From Ichthyophonus hoferi (Eukaryota > Opisthokonta > Ichthyosporea > Ichthyophonida > Ichthyophonidae), in contig NAOQ01000083.1 of NCBI GenBank assembly GCA_002751075.1, positions 54,911 through 98,669 of the forward strand: a stretch of 43,759 bases of DNA. Reading direction: 5' to 3'. A model generated the notes under the pieces. It searched no databases. It was not told the origin of the DNA and saw nothing but the letters and a program-made list of their open reading frames with translations. The stretch's first letter is position 1. Each line of letters starts with the position of its first letter. Below, piece by piece: positions 1 through 13,200 of this stretch. Position numbers and translations under genes: made by a program.

Positions 1-205
1 AAAAAAAAAAAAAAAAAAACCTCTAGCTTCCTTTTTACCTTAACGTTGATTTCTGAAGCTATGGCTATATTATATTCCCATGTCAAATATTGCATTGATT
101 AATCAATGGCCCAACATATCCCTTGAAATATTAGCACAAGATATAAGTACAACATAAAAGGAAAAAAACAAACCAAGTTCAATTGCTTTTTTAAAAAGCA
201 CTCAC

Positions 206-874
206 TTCAAGGCCATCTTCCCTAAGTCTCTCAAGTGCTGTATCCACATTTTCTTTATTACGACTGCTTATCACCACCTTAGCCCCTTCCCGTCCTAGTC
301 TCTGTGTTTTCATAGCTGTACATAAGCCTGTTGATTGATGCTTGGAAATCTCCATATTTGATTTTCCTAGCTTACTAAAGGTACCTGCCCCAGACAATAC
401 CCTACTCCTCATGGACTATTTTATGTCCCTCTTAAATATCCTACATATATACTTTTGGTTCTAATTATATGTTAGTCCAGCTCACCATACAAGTTGACTT
501 AATAGTTTAGTTGATTTGCACATTTTTATTCTATTAAATTGGGTTAAATATATCGTAACAATTACTTCAACTAGGACATTACAAGAGGTTAGAGACATAG
601 AAAAGGAGTTAGTTCCCCTGAATAATACAACATAGTTGGACAGAGCGGTGTGTGGTAGAGAGTAGAGGGAGAGGAAAAGAAAGAAATATACAGAAAGAGA
701 GAGTACATAATATATTCCGAGAGAGAGGTAGTCTTTATTTACTTGGGCCACAGCAAAGCCTATGCCCGCAGTGGAGGCTGTAACAACCGCAACTCTTCCA
801 GTAAGTCGACCAATAGGTGCCGCGGGGACCCGAGTTGTAGATATGAATCGACGGACAACAAGCCAACTAGCCAT
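206..874 (-). CDS. DHRS4: DHRS4-like short-chain dehydrogenase/reductase, 5' part (2 exons)
   Basis: Two coding exons, 874-743 and 301-206, both phase 0, joined by a GT-AG intron (302-742); the gene continues off the left edge. Exon 1 starts at the ATG 874-872 and gives an Arg/Ser-rich leader with no acidic residue (starts MASWLVVRRFIST), then the SDR cofactor motif TASTAGIGFAVAQ, which has the DHRS4-type TAST-x-GIG form of the Gly-rich loop. Exon 2 continues RLGREGAKVVISSRNKENVD, matching the DHRS4 segment after the loop, including the SSR after beta-2 that selects NADP(H). DHRS4 enzymes are NADPH-dependent carbonyl/retinal reductases, usually peroxisomal. The leader looks like a mitochondrial presequence, so location is open. 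The Ser-Tyr-Lys catalytic residues lie outside the window. Family DHRS4/DHRS2 is well supported; the orthologue name is less certain. Confidence 0.85.
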
Positions 875-2700
875 GTTTCTATCTTCTAGTCCAAAGGGAA
901 ATACTGCAACCCCTACGAATACTGGAATAAACAGTGAACAACAGAGATGTCTATTTGTTTCACTACTGGCCAGTGCTTAATGCGATTAAACGAGGCAGGT
1001 ATGCGATCAATTTTCAATTGGCAAAATCTTATTTAAATATTACTGCTATTAGCATACCTTATAAAATAAGTTAACTAAGGATTGGCTATGAGTATCAAAA
1101 TATCTGATACTAAAAAAGCAAACGCGAATGAGCCACATAAAAGGATTAAAATAATAATATAAAATTTTAATACCAATTTAGCGATCAATACCAATTTGAT
1201 AAAAAACAGAAGTCGATCAACTATAATTAAATGATAACGTATTATAAGAGTAATTTGTTCAAAATAATCACGTTATTTTATACCTATCCCGAGGCAATTT
1301 GTAATTGGCCATATTTTATGTTTTCTTATATAGCTTATGTAGGACTAAGTGTCTAATTGCAACATATCTGGATATAATGTACTTGTGGAAAAGTACATAT
1401 ACACTGCTTATCTTACAACGGTATTCTAAAAGTTAAGTTTAGAAAACGATTTTATGTTTAATAGCTGTTTTAGCAAATGTAAATATAGCCTAAATAATAA
1501 TACAAAAATTAACACAGAATGTAGTTATGCACAATAAAACCATATGACTTCAAGCTATTTTTAGGCGTCCCATTCACGAGTTGACTTGGTCAAAAAAAAT
1601 TTTTGACACAACGGAAAATTACGTCCACATAACATATGCATATGTACTTCTACATATATTTGTGCAGCTTCTCTAATTATTCTTTCAAAAAAATATCCGA
1701 AAAAGGAAATTGGGTTTGGAATTAAGCAATTATAATCAAAAATAGCAAGGTGTAAAATTTAAATTAAATGGATTGGCATGTAGTGAGCCTCGCCATAAAT
1801 ATGAAGCTCTTTTAATTTTTATTAAGGTCGATTAAATTTTCTTATATAATTTAAACATAATTTACTGTATTACTACACACAGCTTTTTAGTGTGATGGAA
1901 GGTAAGTCCACAGTGTGCTGGTATTTTGCTTTTGAACGTGTGGTAAATGAAAGGAACTTCACATAAGATAACTAATAATAATATAATAATATTAATCAAA
2001 TACACTCTGAGGCAATAACAAGTCTTAGTTTGCGTTTGTGCATAAGTGATATGAAATATTATTTGCTTAGAATTATAAGAAATGTCATACCAATGGACAG
2101 GGATAATTAAAGATAAATTATTTTAATATAGATAGCCAATGACAATGCTGAAAATGCTACACTGATTACAATATTTTTGATCCAAATGCCGTTGTATATA
2201 ACTTTGTTTGTTTTTATTTACTGTTATAATTATATATTCTTGAACTTTATAAAATGTCGGGTGCAGTTGCTGGGGCGTGGTGAGTGTAAATCTACGTTTG
2301 GATGTGCCTGTTTTTTTACGGGGATTAGTATAGGTGTAGGTATGCACACATATTTTTACTTTGTTTTATAGAGGTATTTTGTTTTGCTTTTTTAAGGGGA
2401 TTTTTTTGGTAGTGTACGGACGATGCACGTGTAAACGCGATGTTATGTTGACTGTCTATTTATATTTCCAATCATACATGTTTACAATAATATATGCTTA
2501 CAATATGGCAAGTTGAAATTGAAGTTAACGAGGATAAGCAAGGATAGAATTATAATGGGCTCATTAAAATGAGGGCACATAATGAGGATACAGTTTGGAG
2601 TGTTTAACGCATAAGCACAGGTATATAAGTGTATTTGGTATATACATACATACACATATTATACATAATTCTTGACACTTTTATTTTCGCCGCTACCTAG
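875..2700. other. Intergenic region upstream of two divergent genes
   Basis: About 1.8 kb of AT-rich sequence between the ATG of the minus-strand DHRS4-like gene and the first recognisable exon of the plus-strand gene at 2701. It should hold both promoters and the missing first exon(s) of the plus-strand gene. I tested one ATG followed by a good donor (1895-1907), but its phase does not join to the exon at 2701. No RNA gene or transposon is recognised. Confidence 0.5.
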
Positions 2701-5656
2701 GTTCAATAAGTTTACCGATGACTTATCGGAGGGTTATAAGGAGATAAAGAAGGATGTGTCTAGTAGCTTGAAAGGAAATAAAACTGGTTCTGGCTTGGCT
2801 GCTATGCGGGCCAAGCTTAGCGACAATATTTATTATGGCTACTCATTGGTCTCGTAAGTTAGTCCAGTTATTAATGCTATTATTATTACTTTTGTTATTT
2901 TATTTTTTTTGTTAAGCTTGGCTCCTACCGACACCTCTTTCCTGTCTTTCCTACTTTCTAGGCCGACTAGCATTATTCACCTCTTTCTTTTTCAAAAAAA
3001 AATGTCTCTTTTCCTCTTTTTTTTTTTTGTACAATTGTCTATTGTACCCTTAGTTATTACCCTTCCTTTACCTTCCGTCTGTTTTATTATGATAGTATGT
3101 ATGTAGTATATAGATAGGCAGGTAGGTATGCATGCATGATAGTATATATCCGTTGGTATACCCATTTTCACTTATATATCTGTGCGCATATAAAATAACT
3201 ATTTTATGTACTTATATTCATAAATATACATCTATGACATATGTTAGCATATAATGTAAGCGATTCAGCAAAGAAAATTCAAGTTGTCACTTTTTATTAT
3301 TGTTATAGAAACAACACCATATCAATATAATCTCCCATAGAGGGAGTATATTTTAATGAGGAGTGTAGTAATAAATATCACTCTGTTTTATTGGTGGTAT
3401 ATTAAATCATGCCATCATCTTATTGGTATGATACATACAGCCTAGCAGTGGAGAGCGGTGATAAGTGGGTAGTGTCGAGAGAGAAGGAAAGTGTATTTGC
3501 ACGGTATGTATTATATCTCTCCTTTGTCCTACTCAATTTCCTTTATGTATTTTAGTAGGCACCTGTGTACGCCTATCAATAACCCTTTCCACACATACAC
3601 ACACAGATGTATTCAAAATTACTAAGATAGTGAAAGAGAGAGGATTGATGAGATAAATAATTAGAGAACAGATGGGTAAAACAGATACAGTTTATAACTA
3701 GGCCCTCCCCCACCCTCCGTGTGTAGCGAGACTACCAATTACACCAAAGTATCCACTGGCAGTAGAGTGCGTGCTATGTGCCTAGTGAGAGCTAAACGAG
3801 CAGCCTTCCAGAAAGTGAAGCCCACACAGGAAGACATGATAGTCAAGTTAAGCTCCCTTTCTAGCTTATTCACTTACCCTTATATCCTCTTGTGATATAT
3901 GTCCAATCATATCTGCTCCTCTTTCCCCGTTCTCCTTTTTGTCTCATTTCTCTCTCTCTAGTCAACATGCTATCATTTCTTTGTTCTGGAAGTAAACGGT
4001 GTACCTACCTATTACCTATTCCTCTTCCTATACAAATACACGCCTGTATATATATTAGCCAGCTTGCCATTCTCTTATAAATCACGGTGGGCTTTCAAAT
4101 ACACACAATTATATATATAGACACATACTAACTTATATATATATATAGGTATGGAGACATCGTTATTCCATGGATGCAGATTAGTATTGGCAAATATGCT
4201 CGCACTACCAAGTTCAAGGGATATATAGTATTTGACCTTGATATGCCCGAGGTATGTATACATCCACACATCCACACACACATATATATACATATATATA
4301 CACATACAGCACAGTGTCGTAGTTATTATAACTACGACACGGTAGCATAATAACTACACAGTATGAAGGTGATATAGTATTCTATAACATTTGTTCTCAA
4401 TTTATAACTTTAAATATTAATATACAGTTAGGAGAGGAACTCGATGGTTCCAGTTGTTTTAGAATCACAAACAGCAGCATACCCTCTACTGTTGGTAAGT
4501 ATTGTGCAAGTATATGTGTCTGTGGCATATAGACCACTTTTATGTAAATTATAACCGTATAATGTCACATTTTATTAAATATTGATCATTCGTTGCCTTG
4601 TCTCCCTCTATATCCTTGGCTAATTATCATGCATGAATATGTTTTAGAATATGGTTTTTCTATGCAATTTTTTTGAGTAAAATATGCGAAGAAAGATAGT
4701 GATAATAATAATAACAATGATGGTAGTCGTAAGAAGTATAATAAGAATAGTGAACTTATCAAATGCAATTAGCCCTAATGACACGTTATTATAATTAATT
4801 GTAACCAACTATGATGGTTATGCTACTAAGTGCCAAGAAGTAGATTTGTTTTCATGGTCCTTAAATTAGCCTACAAAAAAAGTACGGTATGAATATTTAT
4901 TGAGGAGGCTACACTCTTTATCTCTATGTCAATTATCTTCCCATTTTTCTGAATACACAATCATTTATCATTGTTTTTCTCTCTTTAATTTTTCTCTATT
5001 AAACACAGGGCCGGTGAAATTTGGCGACAATATCAAGTTTGAGTCATGCAAGAAGCCAGGACAGTTCATATTATTAGAAGGAGACTATATACAGGTTGAG
5101 GCTAGTACTCCCACCAACCAAGATTTTATGAGTATGTACTCTGTGTTTATGTGTGACTCTATAATAGTGTTTATGTGGATAGGTGTGTGGGTATGTATGG
5201 ATGTATATAACAGTGTGAATAATTATATGACCATATCACTATATGGCTATATAGGCATATATCCTACCTATGCACATATCACATGTACACCATCATATTC
5301 TTGTAAAGATACATGCACATACCTTTGTTAATACAATAGAAGCAATCGTATCTAATACATTGGCGTCAACCAGGACACACAAGCCACCATAAGAGTATGA
5401 GCCTTGCCTATATTTTCTTATTGCCCATACCTACTTATTCTTGTTATTTTTCTCTCATACACCCTTTCCTTTTCTCTCACTAGGTTTCAAAATCGAGCGC
5501 TCAACCGACAAACCAAGTAAGACTGGGGCGGTGGTAAGCCCGTTCTCGATTGCAGGAGTAGACGAACCTAAAGCCTGGATAGATTCTTTGACTGAAGGCA
5601 TTAATCAGATAATGGAAGAAGAAATGGGTGGTTCGAAAGACGGCCGTAAAAATTAG
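2701..5656 (+). CDS. Unrecognised protein, 3' five exons (about 205 aa visible)
   Basis: Five exons joined by GT-AG introns with consistent phases: 2701-2853, 4149-4251, 4428-4494, 5009-5131 and 5484-5656 (stop 5654-5656). The start exon is missing: the first visible exon is entered in phase 2 and has no upstream in-frame ATG before a stop. The product begins with a polar, probably helical stretch (FNKFTDDLSEGYKEIKKD), followed by a beta-rich region. One unit there, IKFESCKKPGQFILL then IQVEAS and FKIERS, has the F-E-S-x3-P-G-x-F-[IL] pattern of beta-trefoil repeats (IL-1/AbfB type). The C-terminus, EPKAWIDSLTEGINQI, looks like the last helix of a PH domain. I cannot choose between a trefoil and a PH-like fold and assign no function. 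No signal peptide or membrane segment is seen in the visible part. The 3' end converges on HMGCR. Confidence 0.72.
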
Positions 5657-7223
5657 ATGGCGCTGGCATCTAGTTATGTTTTATCTCTAGTCGCCAATGC
5701 GTTGGTTTTAAATTTAATAAAGATGTAAATATTTTAATTTTATAGCTTTTATGAGATATACATTACATTGTTCAATATAAAGGGTATCTAGACAGTAACC
5801 CTTGCCATTTTTATTTTTAAAATTTTGTTTTAGTATAAATTTCTACTTGGCTCAATTTATGTTGGCAATCAGAATTTTCATTAGTAAATAATTCTTCCAC
5901 TCTTAAATTCTAAATTCCAAATTCCTATAGTATATTATATTATATTGTGTCTCACTAGATAATATCATATTTCAGTTTTGCATACCAGTAATTTTTAAAG
6001 CATCCAAACAAAAGATTTAAAAACATAAATCAGACATTAATCTACTGTTTGAGCGTGATTAGATTGAGCATTTGACATGACATATTGACTTATTATTATA
6101 ACTATTATTTATACTACACGGAACGACAAACAATCTCTGTTCTGGTCTGTTTATGTATATACAACAATGTATGTGTGTCTGTGCTAAATGATAGACATCA
6201 CTAAAATATAATAAAATATCAAGAGAAATTATTTAGTTATAGAGGGTGCTATGTGATTTCAATCTTAAATCGCAAGGAATAATTGAACAAATTATACCAT
6301 GTTATGACTAACAACTACAAATGTCAAATAAACGCAAATATTATTGTGTATGTATAAGAGAGAACAAAGAGTAAGCCAAGATAGGAACAAAATTGCAACA
6401 GGAAATTACATTGCCATAGAACAAAGGAGAAATTATAACCACTATTAACTCATTTTTAACTCTACATACAAGTGCCAAGAAAACCATTATATCAAAATAT
6501 AGCTATAATACCGTTGGCATAACAACCAAAGTCAAGTGCAAATGATTAAACTGGTGCGTTACTATGAGCAACAATAGATACTACTAAACTGTATTATGAA
6601 TACCCCTATCCCTAGGGCCTTATTGATTTATATCGACCTAAATATATATGCACACGAGTGTGCTGTCTGATATTTAAAAGACCACATGTTCATAAATATA
6701 TGTATTACGTTACATGGAAGAATAAAGCCCCAGTAATCAGTACCCATCAATATTAATACAATCCAATGCCCTAATACACTTCGTATGTTAAAATTTAAAA
6801 CTGTACGAATCAAGATCCAAAAATAAAATAAAAATTGTTTTTGTTTTGACTTAACCTACTGATATGTATGTGCGATTTACCCTCTATCAGATACAGTACC
6901 AATGTGAAAAACAATACTAATAGTATATATGTATGTTTTATATGCACGTGCATCAGGGCAGATATATATGACTCGCGCATTGAACCTGATCTAAACCACC
7001 GCCTTTTAAGTTACCATTGCAACACGGATGCAATGCCAACCAAAAAGGTCTTGAGGTGTAAATTACAATTCAAAATTAAGTACTTTCCCAAATTATCTTG
7101 TTTCCAATTCAGCAGTTCGATTAACAGTACAGATAAGACCAAACTAAACTTACGCCGTTATCATTAACATTACTAGACTATAATTAAGAGAGATAGATGT
7201 CTATTGAAGTCTGTAGATCTTGT
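5657..7223. other. Convergent intergenic region / two 3' UTRs
   Basis: AT-rich spacer between two convergent stop codons. It contains the plus-strand AATAAA at 5716-5721. An open stretch at 6868-7167 (99 codons, plus strand) lies in the presumed HMGCR 3' UTR and resembles nothing I know; I do not call it a gene. Confidence 0.5.
5716..5721 (+). terminator. Poly(A) signal AATAAA
   Basis: Canonical AATAAA 60 bases after the stop codon of the unrecognised plus-strand gene, in a T-rich 3' UTR. Position and sequence fit a cleavage/polyadenylation signal for that gene. Confidence 0.55.
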
Positions 7224-10200
7224 TTATGTAGACGATTTTTCAGAGAGGTTGGAGGCGGAAGAGAGATTGGAAAGTTGGGCTTGAAGTCTGCGGTATCTCT
7301 CTTCTTTTTCAGAAATTTCAGCAGCACTGGCTAGATTTTGCAGAGATCGATTATGAGTCATGTGACTTTTAACCAGGTGACCGGCTGCTAAAGCGGCCAT
7401 AAGAGAAAGTTCCCCTGCCATCACAGCGGCGCACACAACCTGTTAAGAGAGATACATGGAAGGTTAGTGGAAGCGGTAAATCTATCTGCATACCTATCTG
7501 TAACCTACATACATACATACATTCAAACCCTATTGGTATACAGGTCTGTACCTTCTATTTTCATAAATAATATAAGCAACTACAACCCTAAGCGGCCTCA
7601 ATAACACCACGTCAAATTAATTATCAATGACTCGGCAAAATTAAATAAAATTATGTGGATTTTGGTTCTACCACACCATACCAGAGATACAGAATAACAC
7701 ATACATTCATATACAGTACACAATAAACTCGTACAAGTCACATTTCTCTCCTCTACTATAAATGCTTCGGCTTTCGAATGTAGTTAAATAGTTAATACCC
7801 ATGAACTGCATCTACCCTTTAAGGTTCCCTTTATCTATAGAAAAGAAGAAGAAAAAAAAAAGAAAAAAAAAACAAGAACAAGGCTTTACCTTAGCAAGTT
7901 GCCTTGAATTATCTCCTGGATTCTCGCGATTGGCTCCTTGGATTCCCATAATTCTCAGGCAAGTAGCTTGTGCTGGAAGCTATTTTTAGGCAGGTGTTCG
8001 TGTTTTAGCTTTGGTTAGTAAGTAGTAATAAGGTCCAATAATACCTAACTATTCATTACATAGCTACATTGCTATAATTATATATGGTATATTATGTACA
8101 CTTATACGTAGTAAGCCAACAAGGGTTATAAATAACTTCGGGTGGTTGGGTGAGTTGTAGAAAGAACTGAAGATCAGCCAATGAAAAATCACATGAAATT
8201 TATGAGGAAATAGCCATACAAATATATAGGAAGGAGATTGGGCAATAAAAATATAATTTTAAAAGAACACCAATAGGAAGGTAGGTATGTATGCTAGTAT
8301 GAGTGTGTATGATAACACAACAGCATGGTAGATGTAAAGAGGGAGTATACAAACGCCTTAAGTTACCTGAGTACCACCACCCACTGTGCCAACTTCTATA
8401 GAGGGCATAGTACAAGAGATATGTAGATCACGACCACCGTTGACGGCTTCCATAATGGTAATACACTGGCTAGATTCCACATTCTGAACCACATAGAACA
8501 TAGTGTCAGTAAAGGTCAATAGAACTATATAAAGATTTGAGGGTGGAATAATAGATCTATTGGATTAATGCATTGCATTGGGTACAAAGTACAGTGTCGT
8601 AATTTTAGGAAAAAGCAGAGAAAATACTAACTCATATGACGTATTTCTAGAGCTTGGCAATGACGTCCCATGGTATGTAAAGTACATTGTATAAGATACC
8701 ATATATTCGAATATTAAACAGACCGAGCCCTTCTATCCCCTTCCCAAGGAAGATAAGGCTGCAATAACTCACGATATATGTATGATACATGGCTGTGATG
8801 CCGGCGTATATATTAAAACATGCAAGTGACAGCATCACAGATAGAATAACACAAATAATGGGTGAGAAAAAGAAAAAGAAATGGGAAGAAAAGGGGAAGA
8901 GAAAATGACAACGAGAAAGAGAAAGAGAAAGAGAGAGAGAAAAAAAGGTATAGATGTATAAGGAGTGGGGTCTGACCTGGGCCGGATCCTGACCACATGC
9001 TATATAGAGAGCTGTGACTACATTGGCTGCATGCGCGTTGAATCCACCAATAGAACCAGCCATGGCAGACCCGATAAGATTCTAAATCAACCAGCACTAA
9101 TTGTTAGATCAAATATAAGACAGCACCATATGTACTCGTATCTAGGCAATTATCTTAGATAATTTAAAGTCTGTGGTTGAATTCCAGGTCTTACTGTACA
9201 AAAAGATAATCCAAGGTATCAATAGACTACACCTCACTCACGTCCCTACACCACACTCTCCTCCAATCACAACAAATCACAAAGAAGGCATACATCCAAT
9301 CTAAACACACCCACGCACCTTAGCAATATTGACTTCCACCAACGACTGTACAGTTGTCTTGAGAGTTTTTCTCACAATCTCACCCTTAATGACTGCTTCA
9401 GCTACTACAGATTTCCCTCTCCCTTCTATCCAGTTTACTGCCGCGGGCTTCTTGTCTGTACAATAGTTACCACTTAGAGAGAGGATCTCCATGTCAGGGA
9501 ATACAAGCATGAGGGTAGAGAGGGCTCGCTCAGTTCCTTTAGATATCATGTTCATCCCCATAGCATCTCCAGTAAGCGTGATAAAACGAAGGTAGATGTG
9601 TCTGCCAGCTACCTTGGCATCAATACTTTGTAACTTGGCAAATCGACTGTGTGTTTTGTGTGTTTTGGGTTAGTATAGATAGGGTAAGATAATGTGAAAT
9701 AGATTGGAGATATGTATATATATATAATAAGAGAACGTGTGGGAGGAAGAAGAAAGAAATAAAAGAGAGAGATAAATGCAATTACCTTGTACTTTCGAAG
9801 GCCTCCTTGATATTAGTGTAATTAGTCTGATCATCTAGCCAGTACTTTAAGGCAACGCATTGCTTGGCTGAAGGTAGACGTAGTACTGGGGCTCGGGTCA
9901 TGCCTTCTTTTATAATCATACTATAAATATTGGATATGATACAGGTGTGGTTAATAATTACCTATCGTAACACTGATTTTCTTTAACTATACTTTAATAA
10001 TTCGTTTATCCCTGATTGTTGTACACTGTGGAAGCCAAGAAAGAATATAGGCAACCCTCTCAACCTCTATGAAAGAGAACTCTGCTAAAACTGGCATAGT
10101 GGTAGTAAACAAATAGAAATGCGTTTATAAAAACCGATATGCTGATCTGGACATTTGATCAGTTTAAATACACAAACAAATAAATATATGCCTCATCACC

Positions 10201-13200
10201 AACTATCAGCCAATCAAATACATCCTTCCTCCTATTGTCAATCAAATCAGTGAGAATGGGTAATATTTCCTTCCTCTTCCATCACAACTAACCAACCAAT
10301 ACAAACACTTCATCATCATACCTGTCTGCACCTCCTGATTGAGCAATAGCTTTGCAACCACGCTGTGTTGAAGCCAATAGGGCGCCCTCTGTGGTTGCCA
10401 TGGGGATGGTAATGTGCTCGCCGTTGAGCAACATAGGACCTACCACGCCAACAGGGACAGGAATATAACCAATCACATTTTCACAGCAGACGCCTGAGAC
10501 CAAGAGAAAGGTATCATAAGTTAAAATTTAAATAAAGGAATGATCCAATCAAGAATGGTTTGGGTATTATGGAGTAATTCTATACATTTCTTAAGAGAAA
10601 TGGTTAATTAAATAAATTAAATAAGATATTATAATATAAAGATCTACCAATCGTAAAAGGTTTAATAATTTTCCATTAATCCTTATGCCTATACCTAGTT
10701 GTGTTTCTATAGTTACCATGCTTCCTCTCCATTATCTTATCTCTTAGTCTAATGCTATATATATATATATATATAGAAATCATATGATAATATCAAAAGT
10801 GCCTATCTATTTGCACTTATACAGCATGACCTAATCAACTTGCTATTTCTTTAAGTATCCATTTCCTAATATCCCTTCCTCCTATGACGCAAGCACACAC
10901 TCTATCGTCACGTCCTTCGTTCATTTATTGTTGTTATGGTTGGTTGTTGATATTTAAACCTGAAAGTTATATATATAGTCTTATACTATCATTATAATGT
11001 TTTATTGTCAATTTAAGATAGTAATACTGATATTCTATTCGCTACGGCAAAAACCGACCAATGAGGTTAGCTTCTGACCCGAGGCAAGTGATTATATCTA
11101 TTTTAATTGAACAAAGGAGATATCGTGTTAGAGGGATCATGATTCCAAGCCACCAATGGCAATCAATCAAATCAAATAAAGCAAGAAAGCACTAAGAAAT
11201 GATTGGCCTTTAGTAGCCCCAAAATACCAAGGAGTGATAGGGTTAAACACACGGCTCTTCGATCGCTTAATAGCTTATAGCCATACACTAATTATATAGC
11301 TCTAATCCCAATAATAAAAATATAAAAAACACGTTAAATGTTATTGACCAATAAAAACAGAGACACATACCTCCAACCTCTGTATAATCCATTCCCAAAT
11401 AAGGCAAAGTAGACATTGTATCAACGTCAAATCCTTTCACGTGATTGGACCTGATATGATCTGCAGTCAACATTCGACGAATACGAACACCCCTGGTATG
11501 GTCTGTAGGTAGCAGTACCACCAAAAAAGGAAATATTAGTGCTAGTTGCAAATCTATAATACTTCTCCATGCACTATTTATCCAATAATATTTTTAAATT
11601 AAAATACTAGTATCATCCTTTTGATTGGCTATTGTATTACAATTGTGATTTTAACCAACGTGAGATACATGTTATGTTATATTATCTGTTATAACAAGGG
11701 ATTAATATAATATACACCCATTCATTATTTCTCTATTAAAAATTTAAAATTCAAATAAAATTATCTTCATAGTTATTGGACATTGGATTTTAATGGCAAT
11801 TTTAACCAAAGTAAGAAGGCTTACATGTGTAGGTAGGCACATATTACATTATACTAATAATAAAACGAAGATAACAGGTGATATTCCCGTATGGCCATCA
11901 CTAATGTACTACACACTATATATTCGACATGTTTTCATATCACACACGGTATGTTATGATAGCGAGCATACACACATACAGCATGCAAGCATATACTATT
12001 ATAGTCTCCGTTCCTTCTCTATATATAAACACAAAATGCAAAGTAATAGGTAATTTACATTTTATAAAATGGAGGATGAACTACATAAAAGCATGACCCG
12101 GTATAATAATTCAAGTTGTATGAAATATACTTTAAATAAATGCGATTATATATATATATACCAGAAATAATAGCATAAAAATTATGTAGAGAGAGAGAGC
12201 GAGCAACCCTCTTCCTATCTATCTAACCTATATAATAAAAATCCACATCTAACATGTAAGAGTAATAATCTATAAAACATAAGAGGAATCATAATATATA
12301 TATATACCAAATACAACACAACAACAACAGCATAACAATAAAACATGAAGCAACTAACAAATAGTATGGGTACACACAAACCTACCATTGCATATCTTTT
12401 CCACATTATATGCTGGAATAACACCAGCCTTGATGAGCTCTACCATTTCTCTGTCTGTCAATAGACTAGCTCCCTCTTTCCCTTGTTTAAGTATAGTCTC
12501 GCATTCGCTCACAGGCCGTGGTGCGGTCTCATCTGACTCTATTTTTTTTTTTTTAAAAAAAGAAGTTAATATTGGAGATTACCTGATTGGTGAGGGTGTA
12601 TGTTGTGGCTATGCAGTGATGTGGGTCGAGTATGTATGTATGTAGATGTGTGTATACATAATTATATGATATTGCATAAGACTATACTATGGTATCTTAT
12701 ATTATCATACATACCACAGTATATGCCACTATAGAAAAGGGAGGGAAGTGAAGGTAATTTTAAACTGATTGGCAGCTGCAAATTAAAACATACAGAGATG
12801 AAAAGGGACAAATATACAACCACTTAAACTGCAATAAAATAATAAAAAATATATATTGAAGATGAAAATAGACACAAAGAAAAGGAAGAGAGGAGACAGA
12901 GATATCCCAGATCACAATAGTTAGTCATTAATAGCCAATTAGTTAATTAATTAAGGATTGATAAGCATATACCAATAAGACGATGATTATAAATAGTAAT
13001 TAGTGACAAATCAATTAATTAAAATTTTAATAGCATATACTAATAATTATATACCAATAGGACAGTCGGCTGTGACAGAAATATTGGGAGCAGCAGCACG
13101 TGGCAGGTCGGTGGTGCTGTAAGAATACAAAGGATTATTAGGGTATAAAGGTTAACAACAACAAGGAAAACCATGAGCTGAATGCATAGTTATATAGGTA

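Noticed and set aside
1895-1907. ATG followed by a GTAAGT donor as the first exon of the 2701-5656 gene
   Set aside because: The phase does not fit the exon at 2701; joining it gives an early stop.
6868-7167. 99-codon open frame on the plus strand
   Set aside because: No recognisable domain, no splice or poly(A) context, and it lies antisense in the presumed HMGCR 3' UTR.
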